Shown: positions 1 through 7,302 of the stretch, piece after piece
Numbering within the stretch: position 1 is the stretch's first letter
How the letters are laid out: each line of letters begins with the position of its first letter
From: Deltaproteobacteria bacterium
GTDB lineage: Bacteria > Desulfobacterota_B > Binatia > Binatales > Binataceae
Assembly (NCBI GenBank): GCA_021827465.1
Contig: JAKAVX010000038.1
Coordinates: 1 to 11,653, forward strand
Length of the DNA: 11,653 nucleotides
Direction: 5' to 3'
Made by a program: the position numbers and the translations under genes
The notes under the pieces: model-generated
The model's input: the letters and a program-made list of their open reading frames with translations, nothing else
Database searches by the model: none
Told to the model about the DNA's origin: nothing

Positions 1-426
1 GCCGCGAGCCTGCCCGAACACCGCGTCGCTGACCTTGACGTTACGGGTCGCTTCCGCCGCGTAACGCATCACGGCGCGTTCCTCTTCGGTGAAGACGGGA
101 GACGACTCGAATTCGGCAAGATGCTCGAGCTTCTCGCGCGCGACGCCGACCCGAAGCGCGAGATTCCAATGATGAACGAATTCGTACTCCGCCTCGGTCA
201 GACGTCCGACCGTCATCAACGCGAGTTCGCGAAGCTTCGGGTCGAGCGCGGTATGGTTTCTTAGCTCGCCGCCGAGCGCGAGGAAGCGGCGCAGCAGGTT
301 CGGCGTATGGCCGAGGGTTCGAAAGATGTTTCCGAGCGGACGGCCGCGCTCTGCGATCAGGCGATCGAATATCTCGCGATCGGCTTCGGGCAGATCTTCC
401 CGGTCGAGGTAGGGAACTCGGGCCAT
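1..426 (-). CDS. Carboxymuconolactone decarboxylase (CMD) family protein, 3' end off window
   Basis: Open reading frame of 142 codons running off the left edge, starting MARVPYLDREDLPEADREIF. The segment at residues 64-86 (KLRELALMTVGRLTEAEYEF then VHH) matches the CMD/AhpD-fold signature: helix, then E-Y-E-x-x-x-H. The AhpD peroxidase CxxC cysteines are absent: the motif reads E80-Y-E-F-V-H85-H86. A thiol peroxidase role is therefore unlikely, and a decarboxylase-like or uncharacterised CMD protein is more probable. The substrate cannot be told. The ATG at 424-426 is preceded by a G-rich AAGGGGGG stretch that can act as ribosome binding site. It lies 46 nt downstream of the ilvB stop on the same strand with no obvious terminator between, so co-transcription with ilvB is likely. 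The family call rests on motif recognition, and the C-terminus is missing. Confidence 0.8.
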   Translation of the reverse strand, partial: MARVPYLDREDLPEADREIFDRLIAERGRPLGNIFRTLGHTPNLLRRFLALGGELRNHTALDPKLRELALMTVGRLTEAEYEFVHHWNLALRVGVAREKLEHLAEFESSPVFTEEERAVMRYAAEATRNVKVSDAVFGQARG

Positions 427-472
427 CGATGGACCCCCCTTGCGGATGCGGCGCGCCGCGCGGGTACGCCAG

Positions 473-2170
473 TTAAGCCAGCAGCATCTCGGACATCGCG
501 CCACCCGGCGGAATCATCGGCATCACCGCCTCTTCCTTCGGGATCGCGACATCAATCAGCACCGGCCCGCGCGTGGCGAACGCTTCCTTCATCGTCTTGG
601 CGAGATCCTTCGGCTTTTCGATCCGGAAGCCGTGCGCGCCGTAGGCCTCGGCCAGCTTGACGAAGTTCGGCACCGACATCGCGGAGTACGAGTAGCGCTC
701 GTTATAGAACTTCTCCTGCCACTGCCGGACCATCCCGAGGAAATAGTTGTTCAGGATGATGACCTTGATATCGACGCCGTATTCGACCGCGGTGCCAATC
801 TCCTGGATGTTCATCTGGATCGAGCCGTCGCCCGAAACCACGACCACCTCGCGATCCGGCGCGGCGAACTTTGCGCCAATTCCCGCCGGCAGCCCGTAGC
901 CCATCGTGCCGAGCCCGCCCGAAGTGAGGAACGAGCGCGGGCGTTCGAACGGGAAGAGCTGCGCGACCCACATCTGATGCTGGCCGACGTCGGTCGCGAC
1001 GATACATTCGCCCTTGGTCAGGTTGTAGAGTTCGCCGATCACCTGGACGGGAGTGATATGGTCGGCGCGCTTGCCGTTTTCGTAAAGCGGCTTGTCCTTC
1101 TGCCAGCGCTGGATCTGCTGATGCCACTTCTGCCAGGCCGCGCGGCGCCGGGCGATTCCCTCGCGTCCCTTCGCGAGCGTCAGCAGGTCGGTGAGAACGT
1201 GCTTGATATCGCCGACGATCGGTATATCGACCTTGACGTTCTTGGAGATGGACGAGGGATCGATATCGATGTGAACGATCGTCTCGGCCTTGGGCGCGAA
1301 GTTCGCGAGCCTGCCGGTCACGCGGTCGTCGAAGCGCGCCCCTATCGCGATAAGGCAATCGGTGTTGCAGACCGCGGTATTGGTGCCGTACGAGCCGTGC
1401 ATCCCGAGCATCCCGAGCCGAAGCGGGTCGGAGGCGGGCATCGAACCGAGCGCCATCAGGGTCTCGGTCACGGGGATGCCGAGGCCGCGCGAGAGCTGCT
1501 GCAATTCGGGCGCGGCGCCCGACCATTGCACGCCGCCGCCGACGTAGAACAGCGGCCGTTCGCTCTTTTCTATAGCCTCGATCACGCGCTCTATCTGGCG
1601 CGGATTACCCCGGATAGTCGGCTTGTAGCCGCGAAGCTCGATGGTCTCGGGAAATTTGAAGGTGTGCTCGGCCTGCTGCACGTCCTTGGGAAGATCGACC
1701 ACGACCGGGCCGGGCCGTCCGCTGCCCGCGATATAGAAAGCTTCCTTGATGATGCGGGCGAGATCGCGGACGTCCTTTACCAAATAATTATGCTTGCTGC
1801 AGGGGCGGGTAATCCCGACGATATCGGCTTCCTGGAACGCGTCGTTGCCGATGAGCGAGGTCGAGACCTGGCCGGAAAGCACCACCATCGGCGTCGAATC
1901 CATGTAGGCGTCGGCGATCCCGGTGACCGCGTTGGTCGCGCCGGGCCCCGAGGTAACCATCACGACGCCGGGCTTTCCGGTGACCCGGGCGTAGCCTTCC
2001 GCCATGTGGGCGGCGCCCTGCTCGTGACGCACCAGTACATGCTTTATCTTCGAATCGAGAAGCGCGTCGTAGGTGGGCAGGATAGCGCCGCCGGGATATC
2101 CGAAGATGACGTCCACACCCTCGGCAAGCAGACTCTCAATTACGATTTGGGCTCCGGTCAGTTTTTTCAT
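473..2170 (-). CDS. ilvB: Acetolactate synthase large (catalytic) subunit
   Basis: ThDP- and FAD-dependent enzyme that condenses two pyruvates to 2-acetolactate, or pyruvate plus 2-oxobutyrate to acetohydroxybutyrate. This is the first common step of valine, leucine and isoleucine synthesis in the cytoplasm. The 565-residue product has the normal family length. Visible features are the N-terminal pyrimidine-binding domain with catalytic Glu50 in RHEQGAAHMAEGYARVTGK, the SGPGATN loop (74-80), AFQEADIVGITRPCSKHN (111-128), a central FAD-binding domain with GARFDDRVTGRL (277-288), and the ThDP/Mg motif GDGS (447-450) through NN (474-475) followed by YFLGMVRQWQ. The frame is open 28 codons further upstream (to 2254), but MKKLTGAQIV at 2170 aligns with the family N-terminus and has an AGAAG stretch just ahead of it. 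No regulatory-subunit gene (ilvN/ilvH) or ilvC is adjacent. The downstream neighbour is the CMD gene. Confidence 0.96.
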   Translation of the reverse strand: MKKLTGAQIVIESLLAEGVDVIFGYPGGAILPTYDALLDSKIKHVLVRHEQGAAHMAEGYARVTGKPGVVMVTSGPGATNAVTGIADAYMDSTPMVVLSGQVSTSLIGNDAFQEADIVGITRPCSKHNYLVKDVRDLARIIKEAFYIAGSGRPGPVVVDLPKDVQQAEHTFKFPETIELRGYKPTIRGNPRQIERVIEAIEKSERPLFYVGGGVQWSGAAPELQQLSRGLGIPVTETLMALGSMPASDPLRLGMLGMHGSYGTNTAVCNTDCLIAIGARFDDRVTGRLANFAPKAETIVHIDIDPSSISKNVKVDIPIVGDIKHVLTDLLTLAKGREGIARRRAAWQKWHQQIQRWQKDKPLYENGKRADHITPVQVIGELYNLTKGECIVATDVGQHQMWVAQLFPFERPRSFLTSGGLGTMGYGLPAGIGAKFAAPDREVVVVSGDGSIQMNIQEIGTAVEYGVDIKVIILNNYFLGMVRQWQEKFYNERYSYSAMSVPNFVKLAEAYGAHGFRIEKPKDLAKTMKEAFATRGPVLIDVAIPKEEAVMPMIPPGGAMSEMLLA

Positions 2171-2331
2171 CGACACTTCTGTAAGTCTAGGCCCTCTTCT
2201 ACAAAGCCTTATAACCGAGTCTACAGCGTACACCAGCAGGCCCAAGCCACACAACGCACTCCCGTGCTCGACATCCCGGCAGACCCGGCGGCGAGCGCCT
2301 GCGCGGCCGCATCCCGGCCCGCGGACCCGGC

Positions 2332-2775
2332 TCAGTACTTGTGGCCCGGTGCGAACACGCCCGCCCCGACGTCCACCGAGACAACCTCGAAGGTCCGGTC
2401 GAGCGGCGCGAACATCCCCTTTATCGTCACCGTCTGGCCCGGCTTTATCTTCTTGAACTGATCGGCGTCGGCACCCTGGGTCTGGAAGTTGGGGCGATGC
2501 GTGCGGACGTATTGCCAGACGTCGGGCCAGTGGATGAACCCCGAAGGATCGTCAACGTAGGCGTCCTTCAGGAGAAACCGGTAGACCGTGCTTCCGACGC
2601 CCACCGTCACCACCGGCTTGTCGCCGTAAATCTCACCCGGAGCGGGCAGCGCGACGATAAGCGTCGTCGGAAGCGGCGGCCCCATCGCTCTCATTTGAGC
2701 GTTGCTCCGACCTACCCACAGTCCGATGAACAGCGTTGCGGCGATCAATGCCGATAGTGCTTTGTTGGTAATCAT
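2332..2775 (-). CDS. Hypothetical secreted protein with N-terminal signal peptide
   Basis: I do not recognise this family. From the ATG at 2775 the product is 147 residues. MITNKALSALIAATLFIGLW is followed by VGRSNAQ, a typical Sec signal peptide likely cleaved after SNA. The mature part of about 120 residues looks all-beta: repeated short hydrophobic stretches such as TTLIVALP, KPVVTVGV, TVYRFLLKDAYVDD, QTVTIKGMF and RTFEVVSVDVG. It has no cysteine in the mature part, no repeats and no membrane segment, so it is probably a small soluble periplasmic protein. An in-frame ATG at 2811 would add 12 residues (MRLTKSNAGCAH) but has no purine-rich site ahead of it, and the later start gives a better signal peptide. 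It is transcribed towards ilvB, whose start is 161 nt downstream, and away from the DUF1329 remnant. Function is unknown. Confidence 0.72.
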   Translation of the reverse strand: MITNKALSALIAATLFIGLWVGRSNAQMRAMGPPLPTTLIVALPAPGEIYGDKPVVTVGVGSTVYRFLLKDAYVDDPSGFIHWPDVWQYVRTHRPNFQTQGADADQFKKIKPGQTVTIKGMFAPLDRTFEVVSVDVGAGVFAPGHKY

Positions 2776-2945
2776 ATGTGCGCAGCCTGCGTTGGACTTC
2801 GTTAATCTCATGGCCGGGATCGGATCGGGGCCACTACTCCTATCTTCATATAATTTTCCAACTATACAATATTAGCCATCCAACCGATGCGCCGGCGCAT
2901 CAAGTCAGTTCCCTCCCAGCCGGACGCCTCCGGGAGGCATCAAGC
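2776..2945. promoter_or_regulatory. Divergent intergenic control region with AT-rich stretch
   Basis: This region separates the leftward secreted-protein gene from the rightward DUF1329 remnant. Positions 2843-2874 are sharply AT-rich compared with the rest of the window and include TATACAAT (2863-2870), a plausible -10 element for the rightward gene. No convincing -35 element sits at the standard distance, and reverse-strand candidates are no better. A strong Shine-Dalgarno GGGAGG (2932-2937) lies 8 nt before the ATG at 2946. That site is part of a GCCTCC-G-GGAGGC inverted repeat (2926-2938) which could fold and mask it. Promoter positions are inference. Confidence 0.4.
2886..2901. promoter_or_regulatory. 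16-bp perfect palindrome, candidate operator
   Basis: GATGCGCCGGCGCATC is its own reverse complement over all 16 bases. It lies between the AT-rich putative promoter (TATACAAT, 2863-2870) and the ribosome binding site of the gene at 2946, a typical repressor-site position. It could instead fold in RNA as a short hairpin. No regulator gene lies next to it. Confidence 0.4.
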
Positions 2946-3389
2946 ATGAAGTCCCTTCGGATACCTTTGCTGTTTGCTGCCCGTATGACGGCGGCAAGAC
3001 GGTGGGAGCTTCGGCACCTCTACGTGATCGAGGCGACCGAGAAACCGGGCAAGGATTTTTCGATCCCCCGGCGCATCCTCTATACCGACTCCGAGGGATG
3101 GTTTATCACCGCCTCCGACCAGTACGACCGCAACGGCCATCTGTGGAAGACGATCGCGACCTTCAATATCTACCGCGATCGTCCGCTGCCCGACGCGCGG
3201 GTTGCGATCTATCCGTATAAGCGGATGTTCCAGCTTGCGATGGTGGATTATGACATCCAGTCCGGATCCTCGTCGGTGGTTTGCATGCCCGGACGCGACA
3301 CGCCCGATCGCGAGTGCTGGTATGTCGATCTGGGCGTGGTGGACAAGAACTTCTTCACTCCGCAGGCGATGAAGAATGCCGCGCATTGA
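2946..3389 (+). pseudogene. DUF1329-family protein, internally deleted remnant (C-terminal part only)
   Basis: The 147-residue product matches the C-terminal third of DUF1329 proteins, a family of roughly 400-450 residue exported proteins of unclear role in Gram-negative outer-membrane biology. Recognisable pieces are RRWELRHLYVIEATEK, RRILYTDSEGW, YDRNGHLWKT, YRDRPLPDARVAIYPYKRMF and ECWYVDLGVVDKNFFTPQAM. The first 12 or so residues (MKSLRIPLLFAA) look like the start of a signal peptide but run straight into the C-terminal domain without a complete hydrophobic core or cleavage site. The simplest reading is an in-frame deletion of about two thirds of the gene, with the junction near 2980-3000. 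The start is firm because GGGAGG lies 8 nt upstream. The frame is open to 2778, but that part is non-conserved intergenic sequence. It may still be translated, but export and function are doubtful. Confidence 0.72.
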
Positions 3390-3434
3390 CGCGCGTTGAC
3401 GCGCGACGCCTCCGAATCGACGGGGGCGTCGCGC
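3386..3434. terminator. Hairpin between convergent genes, terminator-like
   Basis: The tandem direct repeat TTGACGCGCG (3386-3395 and 3396-3405) overlaps the stop codon of the DUF1329 remnant. It runs into a perfect 10-bp stem, GCGCGACGCC (3401-3410) with GGCGTCGCGC (3425-3434), with a 14-nt loop. The convergent vWA-FHA gene ends at 3516. No T-tract follows on either strand, so this is not a classical intrinsic terminator. It may act as a transcript-end hairpin for either gene. Confidence 0.4.
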
Positions 3435-3515
3435 TTCGAACGGGATTCGGATTGCCGCGGCGACGCGCGCCGATTCGCGCCGGAGATCCGTCCGACGCCC
3501 GCAGCGCACGGATGC

Positions 3516-5165
3516 TCAGAACTTCAGAACGAACTGCACATCGCCCAGGCGGACCCGGCTTCCGTTCGACACCGTGGCCGCGCCGTGGACCGGAAGATCG
3601 TCGACGAAGGTTCCGTTGGTCGAGTTGAGGTCGCGGATTTCAAACATCCCGTCACGCCTCATCAGACGCGCATGCGCCCGCGACACGCTCGCATGGGGAA
3701 TCACGATATCGTTGTCCTCGCCGCGCCCGAGCGAGACCTCGTCCTTGAGCACCGTGTACGCCGACGCGACCGGCGCGACCGGATTGAGCGTCGTGAGCAT
3801 GGCCGGGCCGGCGTCGTGCGTCGGCGCTATGGGCGGATAGGCAGGTCTGGCGGGTTGCGGCGCGGCCGGCGCCTGCGGACGGGTCGGCGCCCGCACCCCC
3901 GGGGGCGGCGGCCCAGCCGGACGGCTCGGCTGCGCATGAGCCTCGACAATAGCCTTCAGTTCCTCGGTCGAGAGCCCGAATCTCATACGCGAGAGCAGCA
4001 AGAGCGCGAGGATCGCGACCAGCGGCACCATCCCGTTCCACCATGAGAACGAGAGCTGCTCCAGCCTGATTTCGCCCGTGCCTGCACCCGCACCCGCGCC
4101 GGTCGGATTGAGCTCCGCGCCGCCGATCCCGCGAAGCTGATACGAGGTCGTCGCGTCGGCGGCCTCGCCGTTGTAATCCACCTTGAGTTCGACGTTGCGC
4201 GAAGTGCCGTCCTCGATCGGACGCGGCGACTTGTAGCTGAGCGAGTATTCGGTCGCGATGGTATGGCCGATCTCGCGCACCAGCGTGGCGAAACGGCCCT
4301 CCTCGGTCACGATATTGTAGAGGTGGCCGTGGGTCGCCTTTACGATGTCGGCGTAGGCCGGCTCGATAAACGGCGGCGGCGCGACGGCGTACAGGGTGAT
4401 TCCCTGCTTGCGGAGCATCCCCGACACGTCGTCGGGCATCAGGTTGGTCACGTTGGCGTTGGGGTTCTTGTGCTCGCGATAGGCCAGGTCGCCCTCGCGG
4501 TCGGGGCCGTCTCCGCGCAAGTGGCAGGGTGCGTCGGTAATGAGGATAAGGATCGCCTGCGCGTTGGGACGAAACGGCAGCGTCGAGGCATAGGCGAGCG
4601 CGTCGAGCTGGTCCTCGGGGATGTCGCCGCCGCCCGAGGCGTGAAGCGAGCCGACCCACTGGACGAACTGGCTGACGTTCGAGGTTAGCTGGTTGCGATA
4701 GGCGCAGTTGCAATCCTTGTACTTGGAAACCGTGTAATCCTCGAAGGTGACCAGGCCGAGCCGGTAGTCGCGATTGTTGGCCGCGAGATCGTGGGCGAAC
4801 GAGACCATGCTCTGCTTGACCGCGTCGATATACGGCTGCATCGACTCCGTCACGTCCATCACGAACACGATATCGACCGGCCGTCCCTGCCCTACCCCGC
4901 GAAAATCGACAATCCTGGCGAGAACGCCGTCCTCGTAAACCTTGACGTTTTCGGGGGTCAGATTGCCGACCGGCTGGCCGTCGGGCCCGGTCAGCCCGAA
5001 GTTGAGCTGTACGACGCCGTCGGACTCGAAATGCTGGAGTCCCGGGTTTCCCACCGAGAGATTCAGCGCAGCGTCGGCGGGCGCGGCGATCGCAAGAAGC
5101 GCGATAAAGGCCGCACCCAGGATTGACAGGCGGGCCAGTCCCGCCGCCTTTGAAAGCCGACGCAT
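3516..5165 (-). CDS. vWA domain - transmembrane - FHA domain protein
   Basis: The product is 549 residues from MRRLSKAAGL. In order: Sec signal peptide (1-32, ending AAPADA); a short beta domain with NLTPENVKVYEDG (68-80) as seen before bacterial vWA domains; vWA domain (about 97-305); linker; one transmembrane helix (about 378-394, VPLVAILALLLLSRM); Pro/Ala-rich linker (411-450); FHA domain (about 470-549). The MIDAS metal site is D104-V-T-E-S108 (DxTxS rather than DxSxS), with T140 in GLVTFED and D211 in ILITDAPCH. GGGDIPE (178-184) recalls hemicentin-like vWA domains. The FHA phosphothreonine-binding residues are present: LGRG (479-482), S494-x-R496-x-H498, NSTNGTF (514-520). Topology puts vWA outside and FHA in the cytoplasm, suggesting a link from envelope ligand to Ser/Thr-kinase signalling (inference). 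Starts at 5228 and 5267 are possible, but 5165 gives the proper signal peptide. It is divergent from the lipoprotein pair. Confidence 0.88.
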   Translation of the reverse strand: MRRLSKAAGLARLSILGAAFIALLAIAAPADAALNLSVGNPGLQHFESDGVVQLNFGLTGPDGQPVGNLTPENVKVYEDGVLARIVDFRGVGQGRPVDIVFVMDVTESMQPYIDAVKQSMVSFAHDLAANNRDYRLGLVTFEDYTVSKYKDCNCAYRNQLTSNVSQFVQWVGSLHASGGGDIPEDQLDALAYASTLPFRPNAQAILILITDAPCHLRGDGPDREGDLAYREHKNPNANVTNLMPDDVSGMLRKQGITLYAVAPPPFIEPAYADIVKATHGHLYNIVTEEGRFATLVREIGHTIATEYSLSYKSPRPIEDGTSRNVELKVDYNGEAADATTSYQLRGIGGAELNPTGAGAGAGTGEIRLEQLSFSWWNGMVPLVAILALLLLSRMRFGLSTEELKAIVEAHAQPSRPAGPPPPGVRAPTRPQAPAAPQPARPAYPPIAPTHDAGPAMLTTLNPVAPVASAYTVLKDEVSLGRGEDNDIVIPHASVSRAHARLMRRDGMFEIRDLNSTNGTFVDDLPVHGAATVSNGSRVRLGDVQFVLKF

Positions 5166-5323
5166 GTTATGCCAAGTCTGATTGTCCGGTTCGCGACGAT
5201 ATCGCGTCAAGACGCCAGACAAAATCATGGCGTCGCCACCGGATCGAGCGCGCTTCCTTGCGTTCATGCAAGGCTTAGGTTATCCCAAACGCTAACTTAA
5301 ATCTCTTCGAGTATGGTTCACGA
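5166..5323. promoter_or_regulatory. Divergent promoter region with 7-bp inverted repeat
   Basis: This 158-nt region lies between the leftward vWA-FHA gene and the rightward lipoprotein operon and should carry promoters for both. It holds an inverted repeat, GACGCCA (5211-5217) and TGGCGTC (5228-5234), with a 10-nt AT-rich spacer, a reasonable operator shape. No clear -35/-10 pair is visible. If the vWA-FHA protein starts at 5267 instead, the repeat falls inside its coding region. Confidence 0.3.
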
Positions 5324-7294
5324 GTGAAGTATCGACGCCCTTGGTGGGCAGTTTTACCGCTGCTCGCTCCAGTTGCGATATTCGCTTCCCTGATGGTCGG
5401 CACGTCCGGCTGCGGAAGTGGCGCCGGAGGCCCATCCATCTCGGCGGCGCCAACTCCCGGCAACGTAGAGATAGCCTTCGTCGGACAGCCGCCGCCCAGC
5501 TTTCGCAATGTATTGCTCAATATTTCGACCGTAAGGTTGAACCCCAAGGCGAACGCCGCGATCAACGACACGCACTGGGTGACGATCCCGGTCGCGACCA
5601 ACGCCTCCTCCGGAATGAACCTCGCAAATCCCGGCGACCTGCAGGTCGACCTCAACGACCTGCGGACCGGAGCGACCCTGTTCAACACCTACGGCGTTCC
5701 GGTCAACGTCTACAATGATGCCCAGGTCGTCGTCGACGTGAACGTTCCCGGCACCTTGGTCCCGGTATGCCAGCCCGTTCTCTCCGGCCTTGAAGGCTGC
5801 ATCAACTATCCGATGGCCTTCCCCAGCGCCCAGGAGGCCATCACCTTCAATATCTCGGGCGGCCTGAACGTGGGCAAGAACACGCTCAGCCAGTTGCTGA
5901 TCAATCTGAGCCTCCAGGTAACCTCCAACGCAACCTCTCCCGGAGGGCCGTACGGCGTAAGCGTCACCGCCTCACAGGCCAGCGCGGGCAGCTACCTCGG
6001 CAACGTCACCGGGAGCGTGAAGACTTCCGGAAGCTCAAGCGGCATCCATCTCCGGCCCCTGACGGTTTCGGCTGAGCTCACTGGAACCTCAACAGTGGTC
6101 GCAAGCGCGAATGTGGTCGGCGGCAACTACACCCTCGGACTGCCCGCCGCCGCATCGGGAACCGGCTACGATTTGTACGTTTCGGGCGGAGGCTTCGATT
6201 ACGACGCGGCGCGCAACGTCGTCGTCAAGCCGGGCCAGAGCACCCCGGTCGATTTCCAGGTAACCGCTCGCACCACCGGAGCAATCTCGGGCACGATCAG
6301 CGATCAATGCACCGGCGCCGGAATCCAGGGCGCGACGCTCGAGCTTCTTGCGCCGCCGCAGAGCAGCCCCACCGATTGTGCGGCCAGTCCGCAGGATTGC
6401 GTGGTCGTGGCGACCACCAGCACCGACAACCAGGGCGATTATCCGCTGCCCGGCACGCGCTCGCTCGTCCCGGCGTTCTCACAGGTTCCGACCCAGCTTC
6501 CCAGTAACGTGGACTTGGGCCTGCAGATTTCCGCGACCGGCTACAATTCGATGCTCGTGCAGGCCCACGCAAGCACGACTGGCGGCGGCGGCTGCACCCA
6601 CAGCAGCAGCACCACGGACTGCAGCCAGAGCCTGCAGACCTCCTACATCGCGGGCACCGTCGCGACCACCGGCTATGTGCCGTCGGGAAGCTCGGTGCAG
6701 GCGCAGGTATTCGCGGAAAACACCGCCACCAACGATCTCGTCTCCTCGCTTACGGCTCCGGCGGTGATTCGCGGCGGGACCTCGAGCGTGCCGTTTACCC
6801 TGAATGTCCCCGTGGGAGGCACCTTCGATCTCTTCGCGTCGGCAATCGACCCGTATCTGGGCGCGCCCGATCCATACCCCGGCCATTCGATCGAAGTGGT
6901 CTCGGCAGTCGCGGGACCGGCCACGGCGTGCACCACGACGAATATCGGAAGCGCGATCGCGCCGCTCAATTGCGTGGGCCACGGGAGCGTGAGCGGCCAG
7001 GTGTCCAACCCCGATTTGCAAACCACGGTAGAGGTTTCCAAGAACAACGTTCAGCTCTTCGGGAGCGAGCCGGGGCTGCTCGATTCCGGCATCAACACGA
7101 GCTACTCCTTCTGCCTGCCTCCCGACAGCTACGCGTTGCAGCGCGAGGAGAGCGGCTCGCCCGTCGGATCGTCGCAAGCGGTCGCGGTTGCGCAGCCGTC
7201 CCCGACTTCGACGCCCTGTCCCAGCACCTGCTTCGGCAGCAGCTCGTCGAGTTGCCCGGGAGAATGTACTAACCAGGTCCTTAATCCATTTTAG
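5324..7294 (+). CDS. Large cysteine-rich lipoprotein, DUF4382-like with carboxypeptidase-regulatory-like domains
   Basis: The product is 656 residues from a GTG start. Residues 1-29 are a lipoprotein signal peptide ending MVGTSG-C30; the -3 residue Thr is not the usual Leu/Val, so the lipobox is imperfect. Residues about 46-215 (NVEIAFVG, NVLLNISTVRLNP, THWVTIPV, DLQVDLNDL, AQVVVDVNVP) follow the DUF4382 pattern. After that come several immunoglobulin-like/carboxypeptidase-regulatory-like beta units: near 226, near 319 (GAISGTISDQCTGAGIQGAT), near 442 (YIAGTVATTG) and near 553 (GHGSVSGQVSNPD). Beyond C30 there are 14 cysteines, mostly in close pairs (149/159, 352/359, 424/433, 536/550, 632/636, 644/648), consistent with disulfides in an oxidising compartment. 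It is probably anchored to the outer membrane and exposed to periplasm or surface. The ligand is unknown. The next lipoprotein gene starts 8 nt after the stop, so the two form an operon. Confidence 0.8.
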   Translation: MKYRRPWWAVLPLLAPVAIFASLMVGTSGCGSGAGGPSISAAPTPGNVEIAFVGQPPPSFRNVLLNISTVRLNPKANAAINDTHWVTIPVATNASSGMNLANPGDLQVDLNDLRTGATLFNTYGVPVNVYNDAQVVVDVNVPGTLVPVCQPVLSGLEGCINYPMAFPSAQEAITFNISGGLNVGKNTLSQLLINLSLQVTSNATSPGGPYGVSVTASQASAGSYLGNVTGSVKTSGSSSGIHLRPLTVSAELTGTSTVVASANVVGGNYTLGLPAAASGTGYDLYVSGGGFDYDAARNVVVKPGQSTPVDFQVTARTTGAISGTISDQCTGAGIQGATLELLAPPQSSPTDCAASPQDCVVVATTSTDNQGDYPLPGTRSLVPAFSQVPTQLPSNVDLGLQISATGYNSMLVQAHASTTGGGGCTHSSSTTDCSQSLQTSYIAGTVATTGYVPSGSSVQAQVFAENTATNDLVSSLTAPAVIRGGTSSVPFTLNVPVGGTFDLFASAIDPYLGAPDPYPGHSIEVVSAVAGPATACTTTNIGSAIAPLNCVGHGSVSGQVSNPDLQTTVEVSKNNVQLFGSEPGLLDSGINTSYSFCLPPDSYALQREESGSPVGSSQAVAVAQPSPTSTPCPSTCFGSSSSSCPGECTNQVLNPF

Positions 7295-7302
7295 TAGACG
7301 TT

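Noticed and set aside
449..460. 12-bp GC palindrome GCGGCGCGCCGC between ilvB and the CMD gene
   Set aside because: It is pure G/C sequence of the sort expected by chance in this composition, with no T-tract or operator-like features.
2171..2254. 28-residue N-terminal extension of IlvB starting at 2254
   Set aside because: The extension does not match the family N-terminus, and MKKLTGAQIV at 2170 does.
440..2461. 673-codon open frame on the plus strand across the whole ilvB region
   Set aside because: It is antisense to a clearly recognised ilvB. Its protein is rich in Arg/Asp/His low-information sequence, as expected from the complement of GC-rich coding DNA, and has no known motif.
6479..7177. 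232-codon minus-strand open frame within the large lipoprotein gene
   Set aside because: It is the shadow of the recognised lipoprotein frame, with Arg/Gly/Ala-rich composition and no motif.
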